A DNA stretch of 64,000 bases. It comes from Jaltomata sinuosa (Eukaryota; Streptophyta; Magnoliopsida; Solanales; Solanaceae). Positions 11,901 through 22,946 of the stretch are shown in pieces (positions within the stretch are counted from its first letter, which is position 1; every line of letters starts with the position of its first letter). A program made the translations under genes and the position numbers. Under the pieces are notes generated by a model, which was not told the DNA's origin, made no database searches, and saw only the letters and a program-made list of their open reading frames with translations. The stretch lies in NCBI GenBank assembly GCA_003996215.1, contig QJPP01000277.1, forward strand, positions 248,001 through 312,000. The letters are read 5' to 3'.

Positions 11901-13763
11901 TTTAAAGTATTATTTTGGTAGAATATACCCTAATGGTTCACATTTATATATCATTTCGTTTCAGCAGAGTAAAATATGGTTAAGCTTTATTTTCTTGATA
12001 CCTCAAGAAGGGGAGGCAAACCACAACTGAAATTGTCGCTAAAATAGTTGCTAACTCACAAACATATTTTGAAGAACATAACAAAATCAAAAAAGACAAA
12101 ATAAAGAAAGCGCTAACCTATATTAGGGCAATGAACTGATCTGAGAGTCCTAGATCTATCGTACTTCGACCACAAGCATGTTATACCTTCGACAGCTGTC
12201 AAACACAAGAATAAAGACCAAAACGCCTCTATTTCGGTTAACCAGATGAACAGAAGTTAAGAAAAACTTGTTTTTTTATAGATAGTGATCTTTTGGAGTA
12301 AAAATAAGTGTAGAGAAGTGAACAACAATGGCTAAAAAGAAACAATATATAGCATTATATGAATCTCAATCCCTAAATATATATTTTCTACTATAGATGC
12401 AACCAAATACATATGATCCCATCAATGTTCTATCACATATTTACAGATAGTTGGAAAATATATTCAAGACAACACAATCATACAGTGCAAATAAAACACT
12501 TAACATTACTCAAATTAAAAGAGAAATAGAATGACCTTAATAGCGTAAAAATGATAAAACATAGATTCAAAAAATATAGAGCATTGACAGTCTCCGGGAA
12601 GTTAAGTTTGGTATGCAGACTTAACAAAATAGTAAATGACTAAATAATCATCCCCTGCTCCACTCTCCACACATGACAGATGTACAAACAACCAGAATCT
12701 AGAAACTGAACAAATCCAAGAACAGTTAAAACCATTGAAGCAACAAAAGAGCGTTAATATCATCAGTAGCAAAAAAAAAGATGAATAAATATACTCCTAT
12801 ATTTTTATGCATACAACACAAAGCTTCTTAATAGCCTTAATAGCAGCCTTTAAGCTCTCCAAAGTCTCCTGATGATACTTCGAGTCACCCCATAAAAAAT
12901 CAAATCTTGCCACCACCAACACAACAAATTAACAATTAATACATATCCAAGTAACCCAATAAACAAAAAAAAAGCAACAAATTTCAAGATTACCAGAAAT
13001 TCTAGCTTTAAGACAAGCTGAAATCTCAAATGATGAGATTAGGACCCAAAGTCCCAACAATCTTAGTCATCATCGGGAAAAAAATATGCTTTGAGTATAA
13101 CGACGAGAACATGGGTAGACTGAAAAAGCACATACAAAACAATACTAATTATAAACCAGATCGGTCATTATACTTAAAGGCCCAACAACAAAAAAGGGTA
13201 CAAGCATGGAGACTAGGTTTTCTGATTTAGCAGACAATGATGATGAAGATTAAAAGATTAAAGGGCACTTCTATCGATTGTGAAAATCGAACAACTAATT
13301 TAATGATCTTACCTCATCACATTCCATTCCCTTAACAATTTTTGGAATCGGTGGACTTCAGCAATTCCATTCCCCCTGATTTGGCAGATAACAAGAAGAA
13401 GAGCCGCTGATGATTTGTCTCTCACGGACAATGAATTTCTCAGATATAATTAGGTTTAGGGATTTTTTGAGATGGAGAGGTATATTTGTAGAGAATATAG
13501 TTTTTACTTTTTCTCCATTCTTTTTTTTAAGGAGAAAAAGAAGTAACTTTTATTTTTAATATGATAGTCTCACTCCATTTAGAGTATTAGGGACCAGTTA
13601 TTTATAATTCCAGGGACCATATTTCATATCTTCTCTAATTAAAAATATAAAAACGAGAATTAGAGACCAAAATAAAATCTAGTCCTTATATGTATGCTTT
13701 TAGGGACCAGATTTTTAATCGGTCGCTAATTGTTGGTCTTTAATAAGGCTTTTTCTTGTAGTG
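8980..13763. mobile_element. CACTA-type DNA transposon, non-autonomous, inside gypsy A
   Basis: The left end is CACTACAATAAAAACTC (8980) and the right end is TTTTTCTTGTAGTG (to 13763), inverted copies of the CACTA signature. The 3 bp TSD TTC is perfect (8977-8979 and 13764-13766), and the pol reading frame joins across it. Both flanks hold many short subterminal repeats around GGTCCCTAAAA / ACTGGTCCTTAA in both orientations, the kind of site the element's own DNA-binding protein uses. No transposase frame is recognisable in 4.8 kb. Minus-strand segments look like captured gene pieces: a 65-codon frame at 9619-9816 preceded by a splice-acceptor-like CCTTACAG, and donor-like CAG/GTAAT near 10930. 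Bases 9820-13250 otherwise hold no gene I can support. Confidence 0.9.
11466..11474. repeat. Internal extra CACTA-like terminus
   Basis: CTTGTAGTG, preceded by GGTCCATAAAAAGCCATTTT, repeats the right-end layout of the surrounding CACTA (GGTCTTTAATAAGGC then TTTTTCTTGTAGTG). It suggests a second, older right terminus inside the element. No matching 3 bp TSD with the left end is visible. Confidence 0.5.
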
Positions 13764-14560
13764 TTCCAGGTCTTCCTCCTGATCGTGAAATTAATTTTGG
13801 TATCGATATTGAGCCGAGCACCAAGCCCATTTCTATTCTACCATATTGGATGGCACCTGCTGAGTTGAGGGAGCTTAAGGATCAGCTCTAAGATCAGTTG
13901 AGTAGAGGGTTAATCAGGCCTAGTGTGTCTCCGTGGGGTGCTACGATTTTGTTTGTGAAGAAAAGGGATGGATTTGAGGTTTGGTTATCACCAATTAAGG
14001 ATTAGGGCTGACGATATCCCAAAGACTGCATTTAGGACTCGATACGGCCATTATGAGTTCCTAGTCATGTCTTTTGGGTTGACTAATTCCCCAACAATAT
14101 TTATGGAGTTGATGAACCATGTGTTCAGTGCCTACATGGACTCATTTGTGATTGTGTTCATCAATGACATTCTAATTTATTCAAGGAGTAGGGAGGAGCA
14201 TGATCAGCAACTTAGAGTTGTACCTAGGACATTACGAGACCATAATTTGTATGCCAAATTTACTAAGTGTGAGTTTTGGCTTAAGTCTGTAGCATTCTTG
14301 GGGCACGTGGTGTCAAAGGATGGGATTATGGTAGATTCGGCGAAGATTGCAGCAGTTCATAATTGGGCTAGGCCTAATTCTCCTACTGAGGTTCGAAGTT
14401 TCATTGGGTTGGCATGTTACTACAAATGGTTTGTGAAGGGGTTTTCTTCGATAGAAGCTTCATTGACTAGATTGACTCAGAAGAATGTTCCCTTCCAGTG
14501 GTCAGATGAGTGTGAGGCAAGCTTTATGAAGCTCAAGGCCTTGTTGACTTCAGCTCTGAT
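13764..14560 (+). pseudogene. pol: Reverse transcriptase region of gypsy element A (deleted and catalytically altered)
   Basis: The frame starts with PGLPPDREINFGIDIEP, then GLIRPSVSPWGATILFVKKR. A jump then deletes the RT segment normally lying before DLRFGYHQLRIRADD: roughly 40 residues present in the two related copies of array B are missing. The deletion point falls at a GATGGA that both sides probably shared. Beyond it, 13968-14642 is open (FGLTNSPTIFMELM, VAFLGHVVSKDG). The catalytic box reads FINDIL instead of FIDDIL, the first Asp being AAT at 14163-14165. A TAG stop occurs earlier at 13889 (DQL-stop-DQLSRG). Confidence 0.9.
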
Positions 14561-15101
14561 TCTTACTCTTCCGATTGAGGGTCAGGGTTTCACCATATAT
14601 TATGATGCTTCACGTATCGGTTTGGGTTGTGTGTTGATGTAGCAGGTCCAAGTTATTGCATATGCTTCCAGACAGTTGATGGATCACGAGAGAAACTACC
14701 CCACAAATGACTTGAAGTTAGTAGCGGTAGTCTTCGCGTTGAAGATTTGGAGGCATTATCTTTATGGCATACATTGTGAGATCTTTACTGACCATCGTAG
14801 TCTTCAGTACATTTTCAGCCAGAAGGATCTAAATTTGAGGCAGCGTAGGTGGTTGGAGTTAATGAAGGACTATGACATCTCCATTCTCTATCACCCGGGC
14901 AAGGCAAATGTGGTAGCGAATGACTTGAGCCAAAAGGCAGTGAGTGTGGGTAGCTTGGCTTTCTTAGCGACAGAGGAGCGACCTTTAGCTTGGTACATCT
15001 AGTCCTTGGCTAATAGGTTGGTTAGACTTGACATTTTGGAGCCGAGCCATATTTTTGCTCGTGTTGAGGCTAGATCTTCCTTGTTAGAGCAGATTCGTGC
15101 A
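14561..15101 (+). pseudogene. pol: RNase H region of gypsy element A
   Basis: GFTIYYDASRIGLGCVLM carries the first RNase H Asp. A TAG stop follows at 14641, then IAYASRQLMDHERNYPTND, FTDHRSLQYIFSQKDLN and ILYHPGKANVVANDLS, all standard Ty3/gypsy RNase H blocks. The usual ADALSR block reads ANDLSQ. A second stop lies at 15000-15002. The domain would degrade RNA in RNA:DNA hybrids during reverse transcription. Confidence 0.88.
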
Positions 15102-16341
15102 TAAGAGATTCGAGCATAGCAGTTTAATGATGCGAGGTTGAGAACCATTCATGACAAGGTGTTGAATGGTGAGTCTAGGAAGGCGACTTTAGATTCAGAG
15201 GGTATTTTGAGGATCAAGGGTCGTATATGCATTCCTAGAGTTGGTGACTTGGTTAGATTGATCTTGGAGGAGGCTCATTATTCTAGATACTCTATTCATC
15301 CCAGGGAAGCTAAGATGTATCGTGACTTGAGTCAGCAATACTGGTGGTGTGGGATGAAGAGGGATATTTCAACTTTCGCATCTAGGTGCTTGAACTGTCA
15401 GCAGGTAAAGTTTGAGCACCAGAGGCCAGATGGTTTGTCTAAGAGACTACCCATTCCGGAGTTGAAATGGGAGCGGATTGCTATAGACTTTGTAGTCGGT
15501 TTGCCGCGTACCTTGCAGAGATTTGATGCTATTTGGGTTATTATGGATAGGTTGATGAAGTCTGCTCACTTTCTGTCGGTTTAGACTTCCTACAATTCTG
15601 AGAGGTGGCTCAGATCTACATTTGAGAGATTATCCATTTGCATGGTGTGCCAGTTTCTATCATCTCCGATCGGGGTACTCAGTCCACTTCACATTTCTGG
15701 AGGTATATTCAGAGAGAGTTGGGTACTAGAGTTGAGCTTAGCACCACTTTTCATCCACATACAGACGATCAGTTAGAGCATACCATTCAGGTTCTGGAGG
15801 ATATGTTATGAGCCTGTATTATTGATTTCAGGGGTCAGTGGGACCAGTGTTTAGCCTTGGCAGAGTTTGCATATAATAATAGTTACCATTCCAACATTCT
15901 GATGGCTCCGTTTGAGACTTTGTATGGTAGGCAGTGCAGATCTCCAGTGGGTTAGTTTGATGCTTTTGAGGTTAGGCCGTGGGGTACCGACTTGCTTTGT
16001 GATTCTATGGATAGAGTTTGAGTCATTCAGGAGAGACTTTGCACTGCCCAGAGTAGGAGGAAGAGTTATGTTGACCAGAGAGTTTGAGACCTAGAGTTCA
16101 TGGTTGGTGACAGTGTGTTCCTTCGGGTTTCACCCATGAAGGGCGTGATGAGTTTTGGGAGGAAGGGTAAGCTCGGTCCTAGGTTCGTTGGGACGTTTGA
16201 GATCCTTCATCATATTAGGGAGGTTGTCTATGAGTTAGCCTTTCCTCTTGCTTTTTCCAGTGTGCATCCTGTGTTTCATGTCTCTATATTGTGGTGGTAT
16301 ATTCTGGATGAGTCTTACGTGCTTTAGTTGGAGTCGGTTCA
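15102..16341 (+). pseudogene. pol: Integrase pseudogene of gypsy element A
   Basis: The open run at 15138-15584 carries the His/Cys zinc-binding region (EEAHYSRYSIHP, RCLNCQQVKFEHQ). The start of the catalytic core follows (WERIAIDFVVGLPRT, VIMDRLMKSAHFLSV), ending in TAG at 15582. The remaining core is scrambled by frame changes. The C-terminal part is open again at 16100-16327 (GDSVFLRVSPMKGVMSFGRK, HPVFHVSIL). The frame is cut at 16341 by a solo LTR and continues at 18493. Integrase would insert the cDNA into the genome. Confidence 0.88.
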
Positions 16342-18492
16342 TGTCACACCCCGAGGCCACCCCCCTAGACGTAACACGGGACTTGGAACCACAAGGATCC
16401 CAAGCTAACCCTTGGTCATAACAATCTCAAGCATAACAAAGATAAGACATAGTGGAAGCATTAAAGTAAATCCAAAAACCGGAAGACATAGCACAAATAG
16501 AGAGTCGAATAGGAAATACAACTCAAAGATCATCTCATAACATATATGTATAAAAGCCTCTAGTACACTCATAGAGAGTTGATGGGACAACACCCCAACT
16601 AACTCGACAATCTAATACGTAAAGGAAGCATAAAAACTAAAATAAGATCTAGTCCTCAAACTATGAGTACTCACCAAAGATGGCTGAGGGAGTGGCCTGG
16701 GATGCTAGACATGAGCCTGAGAAGGTATGCCTGAATCTGCATCATCAAAGGATGCAGCGCAATATGCGTTAGTACTATGGAATGTACTAAGTATGTGAGA
16801 AATGCATGAACAGGATGAAAACATGCTAAGTATACTTAAATAACTGAAATCATGCTTTTAAAGATAAACTGAATGCAATGACTCTAACACTTGTCTTTAA
16901 GCTGAAACATAATCATAATTAATAAGTCTGAAATCTGAATAAGAGTCAAATGCAAGTTTAAAAGCATGAACAGTTTTCTTGTGGGAGGTTCTTTAATCGA
17001 CATAGACCATGTGAACTACATGGAATCCGATGTATCCACCCCATCGAAAGGACCCAATATACCTTGTCAGGGTATAGAGGCATTACTTTGGCGTGATCAC
17101 TAAAACTGATGTCCAACAGAGGGGACTTATGACCTACGGGGGCACGTAGTTCTGTGACCTTTTCGGGTACTCTCACCCTGTCCAACTCGGTGCTAATACT
17201 ACTCCCAAAACATATACATATATCTCATATAATACTTGGGTATATCTGATGCCATATCTGTTTGAAAGCATAAGGGTATATCTGATACCATGCAATTCAC
17301 TTAGCTTAGGTGGACATATCTATATGCCAAACTTTTCTTGAAACATAGGGACATATTTGATATCCAGACTTTCTTCAAACATAGGGACATATCTGATGTC
17401 CAAAACTGTTGGAAAAGCATAAGGACATATCTGATGTCATGCAATTCAAAAGTCATGAATCTTAAAGCTTTGCAAGACCATAATTCAAAATATACTTTTC
17501 TTGCTAAATTCATACTTAAAGAATTTGTCATGCAAGTTCATAAGTCCATAAAGGCGGTGATATATAATCATGCCAACTTTCTCTTGAAAACATGTAAATT
17601 CATAGTTTCATGCTAGAAATCAACATTTATGCTTGGGCTTTCAAAACCAATGAGAGAATCATAATCAAATCAAGAGTAATCAAGAGAAATCCCTGAATTT
17701 AAACATAGAAACTGATTTCATAAACTTTTCCCAAATTTAGATCAAAACCCTAATTTCATAACTTCATAATTCAAATTAAGACTTGGGGATTTTGGGAAGA
17801 AGGGTGAAAAGAACCCATTGTTAAAACCCACATACCTTGGTGGAAGATTACCCACTTGATTGGAAAAGAATTAGGAGACTTCACTTGGAGCTTGGAGACT
17901 TGAAGCTTGAAGGAGAATTTCCTTTTTGGGTGAAGAATGAGGAGCTTAAGATAGACTTAGGATAGTATGGGTGAAAAACCTTCTAAAAGTAGTCAAAACG
18001 ACTTCACTTAATACTTAATAGGGTGGGAAATAACCAAAATACCCCTAGGAAATAATTGGGAAAAAGCTGGAAATTGGTCGACTTCAGTGATCATTAGTGG
18101 AGTCTATGACTCGTAGACTTTTTCACGACTCGTGGATTGCTAGTCGTGGAAGCTGCCAGAAATTCAACCTGCAGGAGACTTTCTACGGTTCAACAGGACG
18201 ACTCGTGGAAGCCTCCACGAGTCGTAGGACCCAGTCGTGGAAGTCAGGGAAAATGACTGACCTCTGATCAACTTCCACGAGTCAAAAGTATGACCCGTAG
18301 AAACTTCTACGAGTCGTGGAAGTGAATCGTGGTTGTCAGTACTGAGGTCTGTTCTGCACGACTGGGATCACGAGTCACTCCCACGACTCGTGAAAACTTC
18401 TACGACTCGTGGACTTGACTCATGGTCCCTAGGACTTGAATTTTTCTGAAGTTTTTCTCTTGGATAGCTGGATAAATGTACGGAGTGTTACA
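16342..18492 (-). mobile_element. Solo LTR inserted antisense in gypsy A
   Basis: The segment runs from TGTCACACCCCGAGG to GGAGTGTTACA and is flanked by the perfect 5 bp duplication GTTCA (16337-16341 and 18493-18497). The interrupted pol frame joins exactly across one copy. On the minus strand it begins TGTAACACTCCG and ends GGGGTGTGACA, the usual LTR polarity of this group, so I orient it minus. No internal region or second LTR is present, so it is a solo LTR left after LTR-LTR recombination. Open frames inside (16405-16593, 16958-17185, 17301-17531) have no recognisable domain. Confidence 0.9.
18100..18430. repeat. Cluster of palindromic CCACGAGTCGTGG-like motifs in the solo LTR
   Basis: About a dozen half-sites GACTCGTGG / CCACGAGTC and variants occur in both orientations over some 330 bp, for example CCTCCACGAGTCGTAGG, CTACGAGTCGTGGAAG and CCCACGACTCGTG. 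They lie near the U3 end of the minus-strand LTR, where upstream promoter elements would be. Any role as a protein-binding array is inference. Confidence 0.7.
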
Positions 18493-18735
18493 GTTCAGTT
18501 AGATGAGTCCTTAGCCTTTCAGGAGGAGCCTGTTGCTATTTTGGATAGGCAGGTTAGGAAGTTGAGGTCCAAGGAGATTCCGTCAGTTAAGGTTCAGTGG
18601 CGGAATCATCCTATGGACGAGGCTACTTGGGAGATCGAGACTGACTTGCAGACCCATTATCCTTGTCTTTTCGAGTCTTCAGGTACTATCCTTTTTCTAA
18701 CTTTTTCAAACAAAAGTTCTTTTAGTAATAGATGT
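18493..18735 (+). pseudogene. pol: Chromodomain end of gypsy A pol
   Basis: The frame reads QLDESLAFQEEPVAILDRQ, then VRKLRSKEIPSVKVQWRNHP and MDEATWEIETDLQTHYPCLF. The pattern VQW..HP..EATWE is the chromodomain at the C-terminus of chromovirus integrases, thought to steer insertion to heterochromatin. About 50 bases separate it from the 3' LTR. Confidence 0.85.
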
Positions 18736-21629
18736 TGTAATGACCCTCTAAGTCATTTTCTATTTTTCATCCTTTTTCTGCGTTTCAAGCTTTCCCTCAG
18801 TGGCTACAAGTTATTTATGACTTGCTGGGACTAATGGTTCGGTGCTCGGGCCGTTCGTTAGGTTGTTATGACCATTTCCCTATTTTAGAACTTGAACTTA
18901 GAAAATCTTTGACTTCGATCAACTTTCTTGGTAAACATGCTCAGAAATGAATTCCAATAGTTTCATTGGCTCCAATTCGAGGATTTTGGTGTAGTAGGAC
19001 TGTTGGTCTGGGTCTGAGTGCTTTTGCTTTGGTTTTGTGTTTCTTTTTGTGTTTTCAATCCAGTTTGGCTGGTAGGGTTGACTTTGGTCAGCATTCGGAG
19101 AAGACAGCCACAGATGGAAATTTTGTCAGTGTTGTTAGCTCCGTAATGCCGACTTTAGGCTAGGGGAACATTTGGTTCGGGTTCCGGGACTTCCAAACTT
19201 GGTTTAGGGTATTGAGTTCTGAGTTAGTTTTGGGCATGGGGCCCACTTTTCCTTAAAATGGTCTCTGTTAAGAAATTCGTTGATTCCGTTGAGTCTGGAA
19301 TGTCATTTCTATTCTAGTAGCATTATTGGTTTATGAGTATCGAGTTCCGATTGTGCCCGAAATGCCCCGTAGAAGATTTGAAATTGCTGGTTTTTGTTGC
19401 AGGCACATGCCTTCAGCGCCATCGGTGCCCAGGGCAGCGCGATCGCGCTAGCCGCTTGGCCTTCCTTCAGTGCCAATGGCGCTGGCCAGTGCCAATAGCG
19501 CCAGCCTACGCCCAGGCCTATAAAATCCTATTTTTCTCATTTTTTTCAGCTTTTTCTCTCATTTCTCTCAACTCCAACTTCAATTCTCACAATTCCAATT
19601 GATCAAAAACAGTGTTGGCTCGTGGAAATTCTCCAAATTGATGTTTAATCTCACTCCCTCATCATTTGGTAAGCTTCTTCTTTCTCAAGCTTTGTTCTTC
19701 TCCTTAAGCTTAAAACCTCCATTGTTAAGGTCCTTACAAGCTTGGGTTTTCTTGGGTTAAAGATGCATTGGTTGGTTTGATTGTTCTTGGTAGCTATAGT
19801 TCTGGTCCGTGGTTGATTCTTGCTTCAAAATTGGTACGTTTCCGCCCTTGAAAATCGTTAATTCTCCACTTTTGTTCCTTGAATTAGTAGCACTATGGGG
19901 CTGTTTTGAACCCCGAAATGAGCTCCGTTCGCGCTCAAAATTTGAGCATGGATTTCTTAATCCACCTCCGGCATAATTGTAAATTTTATTTTCTATTTCA
20001 TTGCACGGGCCTCGAGGGTTATTTTTTGACTCGATTTCTAGTCTGATTTTTCATATAGCAATATGCGTGTCATTCTTCTTGTCTTGACACCTGGATTGTA
20101 TTCTTGATAGTGTGGCACCTTTCTGAGGTTATTCAGAAGGGGAAGACACACGAGTGATAGTTCGTGCTTGCAGTTCGGCCTTGAGGTCGGTTACGATTTA
20201 CTTTCTAGACTGAGCTTAGTTAGATTATATATATTTATATGTTACTGGAATGTTAGGTTGTATTTTTGATAGATTTAGGCTTAAATCCTGCTCATCGCTT
20301 TAAATTGTCCATTTCAGATCATAGTTTAGAATTACCATGTTTATCCTTAGCTTAGGAGCTTGTAGTATCGTCGTGGCTAGCTTAGAATCCCTAGTCTGCT
20401 TTTAGGATGTTTTAGAGGTTGAGTAGAGACTCTTGGTGTTTTTCGCTTATCTTCCAGTATTATTCGCTTACTTCTACCATTGTGTGTAACTGTGGGCTCG
20501 AGGCCATAACTTGGATTTGGATGGAGATCCAGGTCAGTTCTCTTGGTTTGGAGGGTATTTTACCTTGTTTTTGCCTTGTTGTGTATGGTTTCTTCTGGTT
20601 TGGTTATTTCATGCTCATATTACATTGCACATTGTGGATACTGAAAAGAAGCATTCTTCAAAGGTTTTTGGCTCAAAATGAGGTTTACTATGGCTACGGT
20701 GAATTTGGGATTTGAATTGGAGTGTATTGGATTTTACTACGGGTTTTGGAAGGAAAAATGGGAAAATACTATTTTATGAATTACTTATAGTCCGATGCGA
20801 TATTTTGGACCCCCGATGCGATATTCTGGGTTTTTACCTTCCATTTATCTACATATTTATATGCATAGTCTGATGCAGTTTTCTAGGCGCCCAATGTAGT
20901 ATTTCGAGTTTATACTATTATGCATTCATACATTATATCATGTTCCATGACATTGCATTGGTTTTGGTGCTTTTAAATTGTCATTGATTGGGTTGGTTCT
21001 TTTTATTTCCTTGTCCTCTATTGGCTTTGTTGTTTTGACCTTCGACTTTATAACTAGATTTAGGTGGATCCCTGTACCTTACTTACTTTTCTGTAATTTA
21101 TTATATATATATTATGTTTCTTCACTCGGTCGGCCTATGATGCCTACTGGGTACTTATTGTCTTGGTACTCATACTACACTATGCATCTTTTTTTGATGC
21201 AACACCTAGTGCGAGCCACCCCCACTGATCATCTCCCTCCGTTCGAGGCTTGTTGCAGTTTGGATCGCGGTGAGCTCTCGGAGCTTTGGAGACTTTATAT
21301 GCTGTCCATCTTGTATATTCTGTCAATATTTTGTATTTTGGATAGACAAAATTTGTTGTATAGCTAATCCTTGCTTTGGTCGCTCTTGTACTAGTGACAC
21401 CAGGTCCGGGTTGGTTCACGTGTATGTTTTTTCTTTTTGGTCACTTTAGGGCCATCATTTGTATATTTTGTATGATGGTATGTATATATTCTATTGGCCC
21501 TATCTTTCCATTGATATCTTCCACTTTTCCTTATTTTAGCTATTTTTATTGTCTTCTGCATCGTTGGGTATGGCTTGCCTACCAAGGGGTTATGTAGGCG
21601 CCATAATGGCCCGGTTTTGGATCGTGACA
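18736..21629 (+). repeat. 3' LTR of gypsy element A
   Basis: It starts TGTAATGACCCTC and ends GGATCGTGACA; the TATA box TATAAAA is at 19519-19525. It aligns collinearly with 3808-6718. It is followed by ATATG (21630-21634), the right TSD, and then by the second hAT piece. Confidence 0.92.
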
Positions 21630-21764
21630 ATATGATATGGATACTTTATGTGGTGTGTTGATTAATTGTTTGTTAGAGTGAAATCTTGAAAAAAGAATAT
21701 CAAAAATTAAAGGTGATAATTGTAGCACAAACAATGATATGATGAAGATCTTGTTAGATGAGAA
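21630..21764 (+). pseudogene. hAT transposase pseudogene, piece 2
   Basis: A short stretch between two gypsy elements continues the hAT reading left at 3807. Readable pieces are TLCGVLINCLLE and ISKIKGDN, followed by NNDMMKILLDE. They occupy the position where plant hAT transposases have the second catalytic Asp region. It ends with GAGAA (21760-21764), the left TSD of array B, and continues at 48011. Stops are present. Confidence 0.7.
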
Positions 21765-22637
21765 TGTAATGACCCTTCCAGTCATTCCCACATTTATGCT
21801 TTTCTAGTACTGTTAGAGCTTGCCTGTAGTGGTCCTAAGTCATTTATGACTTGCTGGGATCGGTGGTTCGGTGCCCTGGCCATTTATTTGGTTGTTTTGG
21901 TCGTTTCCCGGTTTTAAAGCCTTAACTTAGGATATCATTCACTTTGATCAATATTCTTGGTAAACGTGTTTAGAATCTAATTCTGATAGTTCTGTTAGCT
22001 CTGGAGCATAGATTTTGGTCTAGATGGACCCTTGGTCAGGGTCTGGGAGCTTTTGGTTTGGTTTTGGTGTTTTCTAGCAAGTTGAATTTGAAAATTTGAC
22101 TTTGGTCAACATTCAGAGAAGACGGAATCAGATGGAAATTCCATCAATGTTGTTAGCTCTGGAATGACGAATTTAGGCTAGAAGGACCATCGGTTCAGGT
22201 CCCGAGGCTTCTGGACTTGATTTTAGCCCTTAGGTTCCATTTTGGAATAGTTGGTCTAAGGTTGATTTTGGGCGCGGGGCCCACATTTCATTAAATCAAC
22301 CTCTGATGAAATTTTTGTTGATTCCTTTGGATCCAAAATGTTGTTTCTAGTTGAATATCTCAGCTCATTTATGTTCGCGGGACCCCGAATGCGTTCACGA
22401 GGGTCCATCGGGTGAAAATTTGCCTAAGGTTGGTTGCTGGTTGCGGGTGTGGGAAGCAATGTGTGCCTCAGCATCCTGGGCGCCTGTGCCCTCTGTGCCT
22501 CAATTCCCTGGCCATCCTGGCCGCCCTGGTGTGCCTGTGCATGGCCGCCCTGGTGCGCCTGTGCTTGGCCGCCTTGGTGCTCCTGTGCCTGGCTGCCCTG
22601 ATCCGCCTGGGACGCGTGCGCCCGGGCACTGGCAGCC

Positions 22638-22644
22638 TATATAG
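22638..22644 (+). promoter_or_regulatory. TATA box, first copy, LTR 1 of array B
   Basis: TATATAG lies in ACTGGCAGCCTATATAGC, just after the GC-rich repeats. The same context recurs in LTR 2 (31626-31632) and LTR 3 (45386-45392). Confidence 0.6.
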
Positions 22645-22939
22645 CTTGCCACCACATAATTTTTCAGCTTATTTCCTATTCTTCCTCAATGATTTTTCAC
22701 CATCCTGGGTGCCTGTGCCCTCTATGCCTCAGTTCCCAGGCCGTCCTGGTAGCCTGTTCCCCCTGTACATTAGTGCCCTGGGCGCCTGTACCCCCTGTGC
22801 CTCAGCGCGCTGGCCGCCCTGGCCGCCCTGGTGCGCCTGTGCATGGCCGCCCTGGTGCGCCTGTGCTTGGCCGCCTTGGTACGCCTGTGCCTGGCTGCCC
22901 TGATCCGCTTGGGACGCGTGCGCCCGGGCACTGGCAGCC

Positions 22940-22946
22940 TATATAG
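22940..22946 (+). promoter_or_regulatory. TATA box, second copy, LTR 1 of array B
   Basis: An identical CACTGGCAGCCTATATAGC lies 302 bases after the first copy. LTR 1 therefore carries two complete core promoters in tandem. Confidence 0.6.

Larger units (their letters stand above)
3808..21629 (+). mobile_element. Ty3/gypsy chromovirus-type LTR retrotransposon A (decayed, with two nested insertions)
   Basis: Two LTRs of about 2.9 kb (3808-6718 and 18736-21629) flank a primer site, gag, protease, RT, RNase H, integrase and chromodomain in the order typical of Ty3/gypsy. Both LTRs start TGTAATGAC, and the 3' LTR ends TCGTGACA. The flanking 5 bp are ACATG (3803-3807) and ATATG (21630-21634), a target-site duplication with one C/T difference. 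It sits inside a hAT gene, whose frame resumes across it. Without its CACTA (8980-13763) and solo LTR (16342-18492) insertions, the internal region is about 5.1 kb, normal for the Del/Tekay group. The clade name is inferred from long LTRs, iMet primer and C-terminal chromodomain. Confidence 0.93.

Noticed and set aside
18100..18430. CRISPR-like repeat array
   Set aside because: Half-sites are palindromic, irregularly spaced and inside a plant LTR; there are no uniform repeats and spacers.
3808..21629. Endogenous pararetrovirus or envelope-bearing retrovirus
   Set aside because: The order is Gag-protease-RT-RNase H-integrase-chromodomain between LTRs with an iMet primer site; no movement protein, coat protein of viral type or envelope is present.
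22351..22946. Gly/Pro/Val-rich, collagen-like open frames
   Set aside because: They are translations of the 24 bp minisatellite in LTR 1, shift freely between frames, and LTRs 2 and 3 do not preserve them.
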